Assembly (NCBI GenBank): GCA_947624965.1
Contig: CANQMN010000012.1
Span: 1-61,355 of the forward strand
DNA from: an uncultured Clostridia bacterium
Lineage (GTDB): Bacteria; Bacillota; Clostridia; Christensenellales; Borkfalkiaceae
Direction of reading: 5' to 3'
Length of the DNA: 61,355 bases
Part shown: positions 17,463 through 26,413 of the stretch, in pieces
How positions within the stretch are numbered: the first letter of the stretch is position 1
How the letters are laid out: each line of letters opens with the position of its first letter
Program-made: the position numbers and the translations under genes
The notes under the pieces: model-generated
Seen by the model: only the letters and a program-made list of their open reading frames with translations
Told to the model about the DNA's origin: nothing
Database searches by the model: none

Positions 17463-19466
17463 TCAGTTCAAAACCACGTCTTTGAGGCTCTCGTACTTTT
17501 TCATCGCCGCTTCCCTGATGGTTTCGTAATCCATGCGGCGATCAAGCGCCTCGTCGGCGAGCTTCTTCGCCGTAAAGATGACCTCCGAGGAATAGCGCAA
17601 ATTCTTGATGTCGTTCAGAAATTTTCCGCTCTGGCGGGTGCCGAAGAAGTCGCCGCTGCCGCGCAGTTCGAGGTCCTTCTCGGCGAGTTTGAAGCCGTCC
17701 GTCGTCGTCTTTAAGATGTTCAGCCGTTCGAGCGCCTCCTCGCCCCCGCCGCCGAAGAGGAGGAAGCACCAGCTCTTTTCGCTCCCCCGCCCCACTCTGC
17801 CGCGGAGTTGGTGGAGCTGGGAGAGCCCGAACCGCTCCGCGTTGCAGATGACCATGACGGTGGCGTCCGGGACGTCTACGCCCACTTCGATGACCGTGGT
17901 GGAGACGAGACAATCGTATTCCTTGCGCTTGAACGCCTCCATGACGGCGGTCTTATCCTTCTCCTTCATCTTGCCGTGGAGGAGAGCGAAGCGCACGTCG
18001 GGGAGCTTTCCGCGCAGTTCCTCATAGAGTTCGCAGGCGGAAGTTACCTGCCCCTCGTCGTCCTCGATCTTGGCGCAGACGAAGTACGCCTGCCGCCCCT
18101 TCTTCGTCTCCGCGCGCACGTAGGCGAGCATATCGTCATACTTGCGCTCCGGGACGATCGCCGTCGCGATCTCCTGCCGCTCCTTGGGCTTATCGGGTAT
18201 GACCGTAACGTCCAGATCGCCGTAAAAGATGAGCGAGAGCGTGCGCGGAATGGGCGTTGCGGACATCACCAAAACGTCCGGTCCCTCTCCTTTTTCACTC
18301 AATTTATTGCGTTGCGCCACGCCGAAACGGTGCTGTTCGTCGCACACGCAGAAGGCGAGTTCCCGAAAGCGGACGTCCGCCTGCAACACGGCGTGCGTGC
18401 CGCAGAGAATGTCGATCTCCCCGCGCGCGAGCGCTTCCTTGATCTCCCGTTTCTCCTTGGCGGGAGATCCGCCCGCGAGGTAGGCGACGCGGCGGTCGGG
18501 GAAAATTTTGCGCAGGACGGCGCAGTTCTGGGCGGCGAGCACCTCCGTCGGGGAGAGGTAGACCGCCTGAAATCCGCTCTCCACCGCCATAAAAATGCCC
18601 GCGAGCGCGACCGCCGTCTTGCCACTCCCGACGTCCCCTTGGAGGAGCCTGTTCATGCGGAAGGGCGCGTGCAGATCGTCGTAGACGGCGCGGACCGCCG
18701 CCTGCTGTCCCGCCGTGAACGCAAAGGGAAACCGCCCTTCAAAGCGCGCGACATCCCGTTCGGAGACGGTGTAGCGGCGGCGCCGCTCCTCCTTGCCGTC
18801 CCCCTTGATGAGCTTGAACGCCGCGATGAGCGTGAAGTACTCTTCGAGGGCGATCCGCTCGGACGCTTCCCGCAACGTGCGGACGTCCGGGGGGCAATGA
18901 ACGTGCGAAAACGCCTCCGAAAGGGAGGAAAGCCCGTATTTTTGCTGCAACGCCGCGGGAATGACGGAGACGGGCGGCTCCGCTTTGAGTGCGGCGGCGA
19001 CGCAGTCCCGCACGGCGCGGCGGGTGAGCGCGCCGCGGAGCGGATAGACGGGGACGAGCCCTTTGAGACGGGCGTTTTTTTCGAGGGGCTCGAAGGTGGG
19101 ATTGATCAGGGAGACCTGTCCGAACTTATTCTGCACCCGCCCGTAAAAGAGGTATTCCCCCTCCTTCAATCTCCCCGCGAGATAGGGCATGTTGAACCAC
19201 ACCGCCGTGAACGCGTCGCCGTCCTGTTCGAGGCGGGCGCGCACGAGCTTGACGCGCCCCGTGTAGCGGACGGGCTCCACAAAGACGAGCCGCGCCGCGA
19301 CGAGCGCGGTCTCGTTGTGGAACACCTCCCGCACCGAGACGCGGTGCGTCATATCCAGATAGGCGCGCGGAAAATAGCGGACGAGCGAGGCAACGTCCGT
19401 GATGCCGAGTTTGGAAAATTCCTTGGCGCGCTTCTCCGTAACGCAACGCAGTGCAGTGATTTTCAT
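17463..19466 (-). CDS. recG: ATP-dependent DNA helicase RecG
   Basis: 667 codons, the usual RecG length. The N-terminal wedge/OB region is followed by Walker A LLQGDVGSGKT, motif II CDEQHRFG (DEQH box), motif III VMSATPIPRTL, and the second lobe with VIEVGVDVPDA and QLHQLRGRVGRG; the TRG-type motif is at the end (ELRGSGDFFGTRQSG). RecG remodels stalled replication forks and Holliday junctions. It is separated from the upstream fakA-like gene by a terminator; its own promoter was not obvious in the AT-rich 60 bases before the start. Confidence 0.97.
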   Translation of the reverse strand: MKITALRCVTEKRAKEFSKLGITDVASLVRYFPRAYLDMTHRVSVREVFHNETALVAARLVFVEPVRYTGRVKLVRARLEQDGDAFTAVWFNMPYLAGRLKEGEYLFYGRVQNKFGQVSLINPTFEPLEKNARLKGLVPVYPLRGALTRRAVRDCVAAALKAEPPVSVIPAALQQKYGLSSLSEAFSHVHCPPDVRTLREASERIALEEYFTLIAAFKLIKGDGKEERRRRYTVSERDVARFEGRFPFAFTAGQQAAVRAVYDDLHAPFRMNRLLQGDVGSGKTAVALAGIFMAVESGFQAVYLSPTEVLAAQNCAVLRKIFPDRRVAYLAGGSPAKEKREIKEALARGEIDILCGTHAVLQADVRFRELAFCVCDEQHRFGVAQRNKLSEKGEGPDVLVMSATPIPRTLSLIFYGDLDVTVIPDKPKERQEIATAIVPERKYDDMLAYVRAETKKGRQAYFVCAKIEDDEGQVTSACELYEELRGKLPDVRFALLHGKMKEKDKTAVMEAFKRKEYDCLVSTTVIEVGVDVPDATVMVICNAERFGLSQLHQLRGRVGRGSEKSWCFLLFGGGGEEALERLNILKTTTDGFKLAEKDLELRGSGDFFGTRQSGKFLNDIKNLRYSSEVIFTAKKLADEALDRRMDYETIREAAMKKYESLKDVVLN

Positions 19467-19528
19467 TCTATTGAAATACTCTCAAAAAATATTCAATTTA
19501 TTTATTTCCACGAAGGGCGGGACAAATC

Positions 19529-19558
19529 AAAAAGGCGGGCCGCGCAGCCCGCCTTTTT
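19529..19558 (-). terminator. Intrinsic terminator of the asp23-fakA-like operon
   Basis: AAAAAGGCGGGC, 6-base loop, GCCCGCCTTTTT; symmetric, two bases after the stop codon at 19560. Confidence 0.9.
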
Positions 19559-19559
19559 C

Positions 19560-21212
19560 TCATTCGAGAGAAAGCAGATAGTAGTAGACGGGCTGCCCGC
19601 CGGAGTGGTAATCCACGTCGCAATCGGGGAACGCTTCCCGCACTTTTTCCGCGAGCGCGGCGGCGTCCGCCTCCTCCACGCCCTCGCCGTAATAGAGGGT
19701 GATGACCTCGTGATAGTCCTCTTTGAGTTTATCCAGAAGGGCGAGCACGGTCTCGTCGATGGAGTCGCTTTTGGCGAGAATCTTTTTATCGTCCAGCCCG
19801 ATGATGTCCCCTTCCTTGATGTTGAACCCGTTTACGCTCGTCGTGCGGACGGCGTGGGTAACGCTCCCCGCCTTCACGTTGTCGAGCGAATGGATCATAT
19901 TCGTCTTGTTCTCCTCCGCGCTCGCCTCGGGCGAGAAGGAGAGCGCCGCCGCGAAGCCCTGCGGGACGTTTTTGGTGGGAATGACGTGAATGGTGCGGTT
20001 CTCCACGAGCGCCTTCGCCTGCTCCGCCGCGAGAATGATGTTCTTGTTGTTGGGGAACACGAACACGTTGTCCGCGTTGATCTTCTGCACCGCCGTCGCG
20101 ATGTCGGAGGCGGAGGGGTTCATCGTCTGCCCGCCCTCGATGACGCGGTCCACGAAGAGATCCTTGAAAATATCCGAGATGCCCTTGCCCGTGCAGATGG
20201 CGAGCATGCCCTGATCCTTCTTTTCCGCCTCGCGCTTGGCGCGCAGAGCCCTGTTCTGTTCGAGCATGTTCTCGATCTTCGGTCTGTCCAGCTCGCCGAG
20301 TTCGAGCGCATAGGTGAGCGCGACGCCGGGGCTGTTCGTGTGGACGTGCACCTTCACCATTTCGAGGTCGCCGATGCAGATGACGGAATCGCCGATCGCC
20401 ATGAGATTTTCGCGGAGCTTATCGATATCGGCGAGCGTCGTGCTCTTTTTGAGATTGATGACGAAAAATTCGGTACAGTAGGCGAATTGGATCTCGCCGA
20501 GGTCCATATTGATGATGTCCGAATTGTCGCCGAAGTCGGCATCCATGGACTGCGCGGCGTTGGCGGCTTCCGTTTGCACCTCGGAGACGATCTCGTCCCC
20601 CATGAGCGCGGCTTGGAACCCGCGCATGATCGTCATGAGCCCGACGCCGCCCGAATCGACGACGCCCGCCTTTTTTAAGACGGGGAGAAGATCGGGCGTC
20701 TTGGCGAGCGCCTTGTCCCCTTCCTCGATGACGGCGGGGAGGAACGTTTCAAAATCCTTGTGCCTGCCCGCGTTCTTCACCGCAAATTCGGACATATAGC
20801 GCACGACGGTGAGAATGGTGCCTTCCTTGGGAATGGCGACCGCGTTGTAGGCGACTTTCGTGCCCTGATCGAGCGCTTTTGCGAACGTTTTGGTATCCAC
20901 TTCGGGCTTTCCGTCGCGGAGGACAGAGCAAATGCCGCGGAAAATTTGCGACAAAATGACGCCCGAGTTGCCCCGCGCGCCGCGAAGAGCCCCCTTGGAG
21001 ACGCAATCGCACACCTCGACGAAACTGTTCGAGGCGTTTCCCGAGAGCTCCTTTACCGCCGACTGGATGGTCAGCGACATATTTGTACCCGTATCGCCGT
21101 CGGGCACGGGAAAGACGTTCAACGCGTCCACCTTCGCCCGATTGTTTTCTAACATCTTCGCGCCCACCAGGACCATCTTCCTGAACATGGCGCAATTTAT
21201 CGTTTTTTGCAT
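19560..21212 (-). CDS. fakA: DAK2-domain fatty-acid-kinase-like protein (FakA/YloV)
   Basis: 550 codons. The N-terminal DAK2/DhaL ATP-binding domain shows LNVFPVPDGDTGTNMSLT (Asp residues binding magnesium) and ARGNSGVILSQI. A middle domain near residues 230-330 and a C-terminal domain (about 340-550) follow as in YloV/FakA. With FakB, FakA phosphorylates exogenous fatty acids for phospholipid synthesis in Firmicutes. No fakB lies in the window. It follows asp23 by 41 bases, the standard gene pair in this phylum. Confidence 0.93.
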   Translation of the reverse strand: MQKTINCAMFRKMVLVGAKMLENNRAKVDALNVFPVPDGDTGTNMSLTIQSAVKELSGNASNSFVEVCDCVSKGALRGARGNSGVILSQIFRGICSVLRDGKPEVDTKTFAKALDQGTKVAYNAVAIPKEGTILTVVRYMSEFAVKNAGRHKDFETFLPAVIEEGDKALAKTPDLLPVLKKAGVVDSGGVGLMTIMRGFQAALMGDEIVSEVQTEAANAAQSMDADFGDNSDIINMDLGEIQFAYCTEFFVINLKKSTTLADIDKLRENLMAIGDSVICIGDLEMVKVHVHTNSPGVALTYALELGELDRPKIENMLEQNRALRAKREAEKKDQGMLAICTGKGISDIFKDLFVDRVIEGGQTMNPSASDIATAVQKINADNVFVFPNNKNIILAAEQAKALVENRTIHVIPTKNVPQGFAAALSFSPEASAEENKTNMIHSLDNVKAGSVTHAVRTTSVNGFNIKEGDIIGLDDKKILAKSDSIDETVLALLDKLKEDYHEVITLYYGEGVEEADAAALAEKVREAFPDCDVDYHSGGQPVYYYLLSLE

Positions 21213-21253
21213 GATAACTCCTTAACTTGATGCAAAAACGCGTTGGCGGAGAA

Positions 21254-21604
21254 TTATAATTTGAGCCCCATCACGTTGACGTTCACGGTGTCTACGATCA
21301 TGCCCGTAAACCGTTCAACCTTGTATTTCACCGAGCTTTTCAGCGATTCCGCGACAGCTTCGATGGAAACGCCGTATTTTATAAGGACATAAACGTCGAT
21401 ATAAATACGGTTGCCGGACGTCGTGATCTTGACGCCCTTGCCTCCCGCGTCTTTTTTGAGGAGTTCGGCAAGCGTATCGGTAAAACGGCGCGCGACGGTA
21501 TCGACGATGCCGTAGCTCTCGATCGCAGCCTGAGAAGCCACCTTCGCGATCGCCAGATCGGAGATGGAAATTTTTCCGTATGCGTTGCTCGTGCTTACCG
21601 ACAT
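21254..21604 (-). CDS. Asp23/Gls24 family envelope stress protein
   Basis: 116 codons. The pattern ISDLAIAKVASQAAIESYGI, then KGVKITTSGNRIYIDVYVLI, VAESLKSSVKYKVE and VDTVNVNVMGLKL covers the whole Asp23/Gls24 domain (DUF322). These proteins are cytoplasmic or membrane-associated and linked to envelope stress; the copy next to fakA/yloV is often called YloU. It shares the promoter at 21632-21660 with the downstream kinase-like gene. Confidence 0.92.
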   Translation of the reverse strand: MSVSTSNAYGKISISDLAIAKVASQAAIESYGIVDTVARRFTDTLAELLKKDAGGKGVKITTSGNRIYIDVYVLIKYGVSIEAVAESLKSSVKYKVERFTGMIVDTVNVNVMGLKL

Positions 21605-21631
21605 AACCTTACTCCTGTCCCAAACAAACTT

Positions 21632-21660
21632 ATTTTACCCTATCGGCGCACAATTTGCAA
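21632..21660 (-). promoter_or_regulatory. Promoter of asp23-fakA-like operon
   Basis: TTGCAA (21660-21655), 17-base spacer, TAAAAT (21637-21632) on the minus strand. Confidence 0.75.
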
Positions 21661-21722
21661 GCGATATTCAAAAAAATTTCCATATTCGGTAAAATTTTTT
21701 ACGGGAACGCCCCCGTTTTTAA

Positions 21723-21751
21723 TTGCTTTTTTTTCGGCGAAATGCTATCAT
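21723..21751 (+). promoter_or_regulatory. Promoter of rpmB
   Basis: TTGCTT (21723-21728), 17-base spacer, TATCAT (21746-21751). The 64-base leader to the ATG shows no clear ribosomal-protein-binding structure. Confidence 0.7.
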
Positions 21752-21815
21752 AGTTACGTTGTTTCGGCGCAAGCGCGCCGCACAAACGGAAATGTTACCG
21801 CTCGGAGGTGAAAAT

Positions 21816-22004
21816 ATGTCGAGAGTATGCAGTATTTGCGGGAAGGGCAGAACGTCCGGCAACAATGTGAGCCATTCGCACCGCAAGACGAGAAGAACGT
21901 TTCAGGCGAACGTCCAAAAAGTTACCTATATGAAGGACGGTAAAACGGAGACCGGTTACGTCTGCGCGAGATGTCTGAAAAGCGACAAGGTAGAGAGAGT
22001 TTAA
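21816..22004 (+). CDS. rpmB: 50S ribosomal protein L28
   Basis: 62 codons from the ATG at 21816 with CGGAGGTG upstream; a longer reading from 21723 lies in the promoter. CSICGKG near the start and CARCLKS near the end form the zinc-type CxxC pairs of the C+ form of L28; NNVSHSHRKTRRTFQANVQKV is the family core. Monocistronic, divergent from asp23, with a strong terminator, as is common in Clostridia. Confidence 0.97.
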   Translation: MSRVCSICGKGRTSGNNVSHSHRKTRRTFQANVQKVTYMKDGKTETGYVCARCLKSDKVERV

Positions 22005-22017
22005 CTTGCAAAACGGA

Positions 22018-22049
22018 AGCGCCGCGGCAAATTGCCGCGGCGCTTTTTT
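22018..22049 (+). terminator. Intrinsic terminator of rpmB
   Basis: AGCGCCGCGGCAA / TTGCCGCGGCGCT hairpin with a short loop followed by TTTTTT. Confidence 0.92.
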
Positions 22050-22056
22050 GTACTTT

Positions 22057-23889
22057 TTACCACTTGACGGGCTCGCCGCTTCCGTCGTAATGCCAATAAC
22101 TTCCCTCCTGCTGCGCTTGGCTGTAAAAATACGCCTGCGAGGGATATTTGAAGGAGCCGAACGCCTCGTCCGCGCAGACGACCTCGCTCCACTGCGCCTC
22201 TTCCCCGTGGTAGAACAGGTTCGTGATCTTCGAGATGCCCGAGCCGAACGCATTCGCCCCGATTTCCTTTACTTTACTTCCAATCACGATGGTGGTGAAG
22301 TGCGGCGTCAAATACTCCCACGAGAACGCATTTTCGCCTACTTTGGTCACACAATCGGGAATGATGAGCTTTTCAAACCGCTCGATGTTGGTAAAGGAAG
22401 TCTTTGCGCCCTCGTAGTTGAAGTAGTTCGAGCCCCTTCCGTAGCCGCTGAACAGCGCAAAGTACCGCCCGATCTCGTACGTTTCGCCGTAGGGCGGACT
22501 TGCAGGGAGTTCGGTGAACACGCCTTCGCCCGTATAGGCGCAGAGAATGACCCTGTCGAGTTTCTCGTTGATGTACCAACGGAAGTCCCCCTGCTCCTCG
22601 AACCTACCGCACTCCTCGTCGGAGGAGACCTCCACGACGCCGATGTCGTAATTTTCAAAGACAAAATCGGAGCGGTTGTTGATCTCGATGATGCCCGCCC
22701 ACGTCTTATAGCCCGTGAAGCCCGCAAACGAGCCGCCGGCATCATGATAGCCGCCCGTCACAATGGTTTTCAAACCCGTTCCGATCGTCAGGTGATAGAT
22801 GTTCATCTGTCCGAAGGATTCCTCTCCGATCTCCTCCACGGAATCGGCGAGCACGAGCCTGTCCACCTTTTGGTAGAACCAAAACGCATAGTCCGCGATC
22901 TTCGTCACCCCCTCGGGGATGGTGAGCGTGCCCACGACGGGCTTGCCGCCCGCATAGAGGGTCGCGCCGTACTCAAAGGGCGTCGTGCCGCGATAGGCGC
23001 GGTTTTTCAAACTCACCGAACACCAGTCGGCGATGCTCGGCGTCTCCACCCGCGCAAGTGCGGTGCATTCCATAAATGCCTTCTCTCCGATCTGAATATT
23101 TCCGCCGCCGAACGCGACCGTCTCCAGCGCGGGGCACTGATAGAATGCGCTTTCTCCCACCTGCTTCAACCCGTCGGCAAAGGTGACCTTCCGAAGGTTT
23201 TCGCACGCCCAAAATACATAAGTCCCCCACGTCTCCACGCTCGCGGGCACGGTGAACTCGGTGAGCGAATTGCACTTGGAAAAGCTGCAATAGCCGAGCG
23301 TCTCCAAGCCCTCCGCAAGCGTCACCGTTTGGAGCGAGGACTTCTGGAACGCATATTGCCCGATGCTCTTTACGCTCGCGGGGATAATAATGCTCTCGAT
23401 CTCTTCGCCGAGAAACGCCTTATCGCCGATGGCAACGACTGCCTCGCCCTCGTGGGTCGCGGGGATGGCGATCTCCGTCCCCTCTGCTTCGCCGATGCCG
23501 ATCACAGTATACCCCCCATCGGCAGGCTCATAGGCAAGCCCGTCCGTCGCAGGTTGCGGCAAGCCGCATACCGTACATTCGCCGTTTTCGTAGTTGTGAT
23601 TTTCGTGCGCATGCTTGCAGGTGCTGCAAATGCCGTTTTCGTAATCGTGCGCCGCCCTGTCTTTCTGCTCATTCGTGTCCGTGCAGGTCGCCGCGTGCCA
23701 GTGGAATTCCTCGTCCGATGTCCATGTTGAGGCAAACGTATGCGTGTGCGGAGGCGGGGACGGCGGATCGTTGTCTCCGCCTCCGCCTGTTCCGCCGCCC
23801 GTTCCACCGCCGCCGCAGGCGGCAAGCCCGAATGCCGACGTAACCAAGGTCGCCGAAGTGAGCAGCCCCAACCAAAACTTGTGCTTCAT
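22057..23889 (-). CDS. BspA-like leucine-rich-repeat surface lipoprotein
   Basis: 610 codons. Signal peptide MKHKFWLGLLTSATLVTSA ends in lipobox LAAC (Cys about residue 25), then a Gly/Pro-rich linker. Residues 45-110 hold repeated CxxC-bearing units (DYENGICSTCKH, NYENGECTVCGL), a pattern frequent in Clostridial surface proteins. From about 145 on, LRR_5/BspA repeats recur (IESIIIPASVKSIGQYAF, LQTVTLAEGLETLGYCSF and so on) to residue 350, with further copies near 510-570. Such proteins are cell-surface binders, often of host matrix or mucus. No partner gene is adjacent. Confidence 0.88.
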   Translation of the reverse strand: MKHKFWLGLLTSATLVTSAFGLAACGGGGTGGGTGGGGDNDPPSPPPHTHTFASTWTSDEEFHWHAATCTDTNEQKDRAAHDYENGICSTCKHAHENHNYENGECTVCGLPQPATDGLAYEPADGGYTVIGIGEAEGTEIAIPATHEGEAVVAIGDKAFLGEEIESIIIPASVKSIGQYAFQKSSLQTVTLAEGLETLGYCSFSKCNSLTEFTVPASVETWGTYVFWACENLRKVTFADGLKQVGESAFYQCPALETVAFGGGNIQIGEKAFMECTALARVETPSIADWCSVSLKNRAYRGTTPFEYGATLYAGGKPVVGTLTIPEGVTKIADYAFWFYQKVDRLVLADSVEEIGEESFGQMNIYHLTIGTGLKTIVTGGYHDAGGSFAGFTGYKTWAGIIEINNRSDFVFENYDIGVVEVSSDEECGRFEEQGDFRWYINEKLDRVILCAYTGEGVFTELPASPPYGETYEIGRYFALFSGYGRGSNYFNYEGAKTSFTNIERFEKLIIPDCVTKVGENAFSWEYLTPHFTTIVIGSKVKEIGANAFGSGISKITNLFYHGEEAQWSEVVCADEAFGSFKYPSQAYFYSQAQQEGSYWHYDGSGEPVKW

Positions 23890-23984
23890 TTGTTACCTCC
23901 GAAAATTTTTTTCCGCAGTAAAACCGGGCACAAAAAAAGTGTGCCTTCAACCGAAGACACACTGCGTTGGTATCTCCGATTGTT

Positions 23985-24085
23985 GTCACACAAGTTTTTC
24001 CGAATATTTTGGCATACGGGAAAAAGAGATACACAATGCCCTGGATTGTGTTCCCAATACGCCAAAAATATAAACTTGTGTGACG
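23985..24085. repeat. 101-bp nested inverted element (MITE-like or structured RNA)
   Basis: Outer arms GTCACACAAGTTT (23985-23997) and AAACTTGTGTGAC (24073-24085) are perfect. Inside, ATATTTTGGC pairs with GCCAAAAATAT and ACACAAT with ATTGTGT, so the whole piece can fold into one interrupted hairpin. It lies in the 322-base gap 23890-24211, which has no gene; the remainder holds the LRR gene's leader and a GC-rich hairpin at about 24167-24191 beyond the dipeptidase stop. Confidence 0.65.
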
Positions 24086-24211
24086 CAATCAGTATACCAC
24101 ATCGGAAACCAAATTACAAGTACTTTTGAAAATTATCCCAGCCCGACGCGCATTCCCCTTAACTTGCCCTCCCCCTGCGTCAGGGGGAGGGGTGGGGGCG
24201 GGGGTCCGCCC

Positions 24212-25072
24212 CTATTGTTGCACCCGCCCCAGCACCCTCTTTGCATTCCCAAACGCAATCTTCTCCGCGATGCGCGCGCCGAACGCCCGCTCCAAATCCC
24301 AAAGCAGTTTCGGCATATCGGCGGGGTTTTTTATGTACGCGTTTGCGGGCGCGCCGTCGAAGTCGCTCCCCAGTGCCAGAACCTCCTCGCCGCCCGTCTT
24401 CACAATGTGCCGCGCGTGCGCCAAGATCGCCGAACGCTGTCCCGCCGCGCTGCCGTCCGCCGCGAGAAACTTCTCCACGAAACACAGCCCGACGACGCCC
24501 CCGCTCTCCGCAACGGCACGGACGCCCTCGTCCGAGAGGTTGCGGGGGTGAAAAAACACCTCGCGCGCGTTCGCGTGGCTCGCAACAAACGGCGCGCCCC
24601 ATTTATTGCAGAGCTCGGCGATGTCTCTCACGAGCGCGTCGCTCCCGTGGGAGACGTCCGGCAGGACGCGCCGCTCCGCCATCCGTTCGACGCAGTCCCG
24701 CCCGAACGGGGTGAGCCCCCTTCCGTCGCCGCACGGAAAGCCGAGCGCGTTCGCGAAATTCCACGTAATGCCCATGATCTTCGCGCCGCGGGCGATGAGA
24801 AGGTCGAGCCCGCACAGATCGCGCGCCGTTACGTTCTCCACGGTGAGAAGGGCGCGCACGCCGTCCCCGTTCCCCTCCGCGGGGAGATATCCTTCGGCGC
24901 GGACGAGGGCGTCGAACTTATCGCAGAGGGCGAGCGTCTCGGCGAGATCGGCGCGGGGCGTGTAGGCGGCGAAGCACTGCAAGAGGCATCCGCCCGCCCG
25001 CAAACTTTCCGCGGTGACGGAAGCGGCGCCCTCCTTCGTGAGAGCGTCGCAGTGCAGATCGATGTATTTCAT
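24212..25072 (-). CDS. Membrane dipeptidase (peptidase M19, renal dipeptidase family)
   Basis: 286 codons. IDLHCDALT at the start gives the H-x-D metal pair; DVSHGSD near 140, ASHANAR near 165 and LGSDFDGA near 245 are the remaining family motifs of the zinc-dependent TIM-barrel M19 peptidases, which cleave dipeptides including D-residue ones. There is no signal peptide, so it is probably cytoplasmic. The ATG overlaps the stop of a 22-codon ORF as ATGA, which links it to the thiN-rpe cluster upstream. Confidence 0.9.
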   Translation of the reverse strand: MKYIDLHCDALTKEGAASVTAESLRAGGCLLQCFAAYTPRADLAETLALCDKFDALVRAEGYLPAEGNGDGVRALLTVENVTARDLCGLDLLIARGAKIMGITWNFANALGFPCGDGRGLTPFGRDCVERMAERRVLPDVSHGSDALVRDIAELCNKWGAPFVASHANAREVFFHPRNLSDEGVRAVAESGGVVGLCFVEKFLAADGSAAGQRSAILAHARHIVKTGGEEVLALGSDFDGAPANAYIKNPADMPKLLWDLERAFGARIAEKIAFGNAKRVLGRVQQ

Positions 25073-25137
25073 CTCTTTTTGTAGAACAGCCGAAGGACGA
25101 GCCGCAACGGATAGGGCGGCTTAAAACAGACGATCAT
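25069..25137 (-). CDS. 22-residue translationally coupled micro-ORF
   Basis: ATG at 25137 overlaps the thiN stop as ATGA and has GGAGG four bases upstream; its own TGA overlaps the dipeptidase ATG, again as ATGA. The peptide starts MIVCFKPPYP and ends RLFYKKR, hydrophobic with basic residues, resembling a tiny membrane-associated peptide. It may be a real small protein or only a ribosome bridge that couples thiN to the dipeptidase. No homologue is known to me. Confidence 0.5.
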   Translation of the reverse strand: MIVCFKPPYPLRLVLRLFYKKR

Positions 25138-25766
25138 GTTCCCTCCTCGCTTATTATGACGAGCACATATCCCTTGTTCACCCGAAACGAAAAGTCTCCG
25201 TCGTTTGTCGTGAGATTGGAAATGCCGCGCGTGGAGCCGTAACAAAGCCGCAAGTCCTCCGCCGCGTATTTCAGCCCTTCCAACTTCATGATATGCGCGT
25301 CGCCGCCGAAAGGCAACAGCGAAACGGTTTGCCCCCTCTTGCAGGGAAAACATTGCCCGCCCGCGCCGCAGAGGAAGAACGTCGCGCCGTTGGTTTTGAA
25401 AACCGTCTCCTCCGCGCCCGCCGCTTTCGCCTTATAAAGGAGGTGCAAGTTCCCGAGAAAGTGATCCTCGCGCCCGCCCCCGCCGCCGTAAAAGGCGAGC
25501 GCGGTCGCGCCGAGCTCCAACGCGCGGTCTACGGCGAGTTCGCCGTCCGTCTCGTTCTTCTCGGCGGGAAATTTCGTGCGCGGCGCGGGGGTCGGGACTT
25601 CGTTCAGGGAGTCGAAATCGCCCAAATTCTCGTCGATCCGCACCCTGTCCTTCGCCCACGCGTATGCCCCGTCGCAACAGATGACGTAAGCGCCCTCGGC
25701 AGCGATCTCCCCGCGGTAGGGTTCGCCGTTGAGGAGAATTACGGCGCGCTTTTGCCCGCCGCTCAT
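25134..25766 (-). CDS. thiN: Thiamine pyrophosphokinase
   Basis: 210 codons from the ATG at 25766, which overlaps the rpe stop as ATGA; the longer frame upstream shadows rpe. CCDGAYAWA, LGDFDSLN, and ETDGELAVDRALELGATALAF followed by GGGGGREDHFLGNLHLL are the thiamine pyrophosphokinase catalytic motifs; the C-terminal beta domain has GISNLTTND, the thiamine-binding strand. It makes thiamine diphosphate from thiamine and ATP. The rpe-thiN order is common in Firmicutes. Confidence 0.94.
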   Translation of the reverse strand: MSGGQKRAVILLNGEPYRGEIAAEGAYVICCDGAYAWAKDRVRIDENLGDFDSLNEVPTPAPRTKFPAEKNETDGELAVDRALELGATALAFYGGGGGREDHFLGNLHLLYKAKAAGAEETVFKTNGATFFLCGAGGQCFPCKRGQTVSLLPFGGDAHIMKLEGLKYAAEDLRLCYGSTRGISNLTTNDGDFSFRVNKGYVLVIISEEGT

Positions 25767-26413
25767 CCGCGGAGCCTTCTTATGGTCGCCGCCATGTCGG
25801 GCGCGCGGAACACCGTGCTCCCCGCGACGATGACGTTCGCGCCCGCGGAGATGACATCCTTCACGTTCTCCTCGGTGATGCCGCCGTCCACCTCGATGTC
25901 GAGCGCGGGCGCGCCGTGTTTTATGCAGTAGTTGCGGACAATTTCGATCTTTTTCAGCGTTCCCTCTATGAACTTCTGTCCGCCCCAGCCGGGGTGCACG
26001 CTCATGAGGAGGAGCATATCCGCGCCCGCGTCCACGGCGGGGAAAAGTTTCTCCGCGTCCGTCTCGGGATTGATGACCGCGCTCTTCTTCACCCCGAAGG
26101 AGGAGATCTGCTTGAACAGCGCGGGAATGTCGCACGCCTCGGCGTGCACGGTGATGATGTCCGCGCCCGCCCGCGCGAAATCCTCGATGTGCGTCTCGGG
26201 GTGCAGAACCATGAGGTGGCAATCGAGGGGCAGTTTGGTGTGCGGACGGATGGCTTTCACCATCTGCGCGCCGAAGGTGATGGGCGGAACAAAATTGCCG
26301 TCCATCACGTCGCAATGCACGTAGTCCGCGCCGCACGCCTCCAATTTTTTTACCGCCTCGCCGACCTTTGAAAAGTCGCTCGCGAGAATGCTCGGCGCAA
26401 TTTTGATGTTCAT
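25763..26413 (-). CDS. rpe: Ribulose-phosphate 3-epimerase
   Basis: 216 codons. The start at 26413 (MNIKIAPSILASDF) is preferred because GGGAGG lies just upstream; 26458 would add a non-conserved tail. Metal-site residues are in HCDVMDGNFVPP and DCHLMV; MSVHPGWGGQKF and DIEVDGGI complete the TIM barrel. It interconverts ribulose-5-phosphate and xylulose-5-phosphate in the pentose phosphate pathway. It heads a coupled cluster rpe-thiN-micro-ORF-dipeptidase. The 127 bases before it, down from rlmN, carry an imperfect hairpin at about 26514-26546. Confidence 0.96.
   Translation of the reverse strand: MNIKIAPSILASDFSKVGEAVKKLEACGADYVHCDVMDGNFVPPITFGAQMVKAIRPHTKLPLDCHLMVLHPETHIEDFARAGADIITVHAEACDIPALFKQISSFGVKKSAVINPETDAEKLFPAVDAGADMLLLMSVHPGWGGQKFIEGTLKKIEIVRNYCIKHGAPALDIEVDGGITEENVKDVISAGANVIVAGSTVFRAPDMAATIRRLRG

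Noticed and set aside
24166-24191. GC-rich hairpin beyond the dipeptidase stop as a mobile element
   Set aside because: A simple stem of about 11 bp without flanking repeats; more likely a weak terminator.
25767-26336. N-terminal extension of thiN in the same open frame
   Set aside because: It is the out-of-frame shadow of rpe; the ATG at 25766 with the ATGA overlap gives a normal family length.
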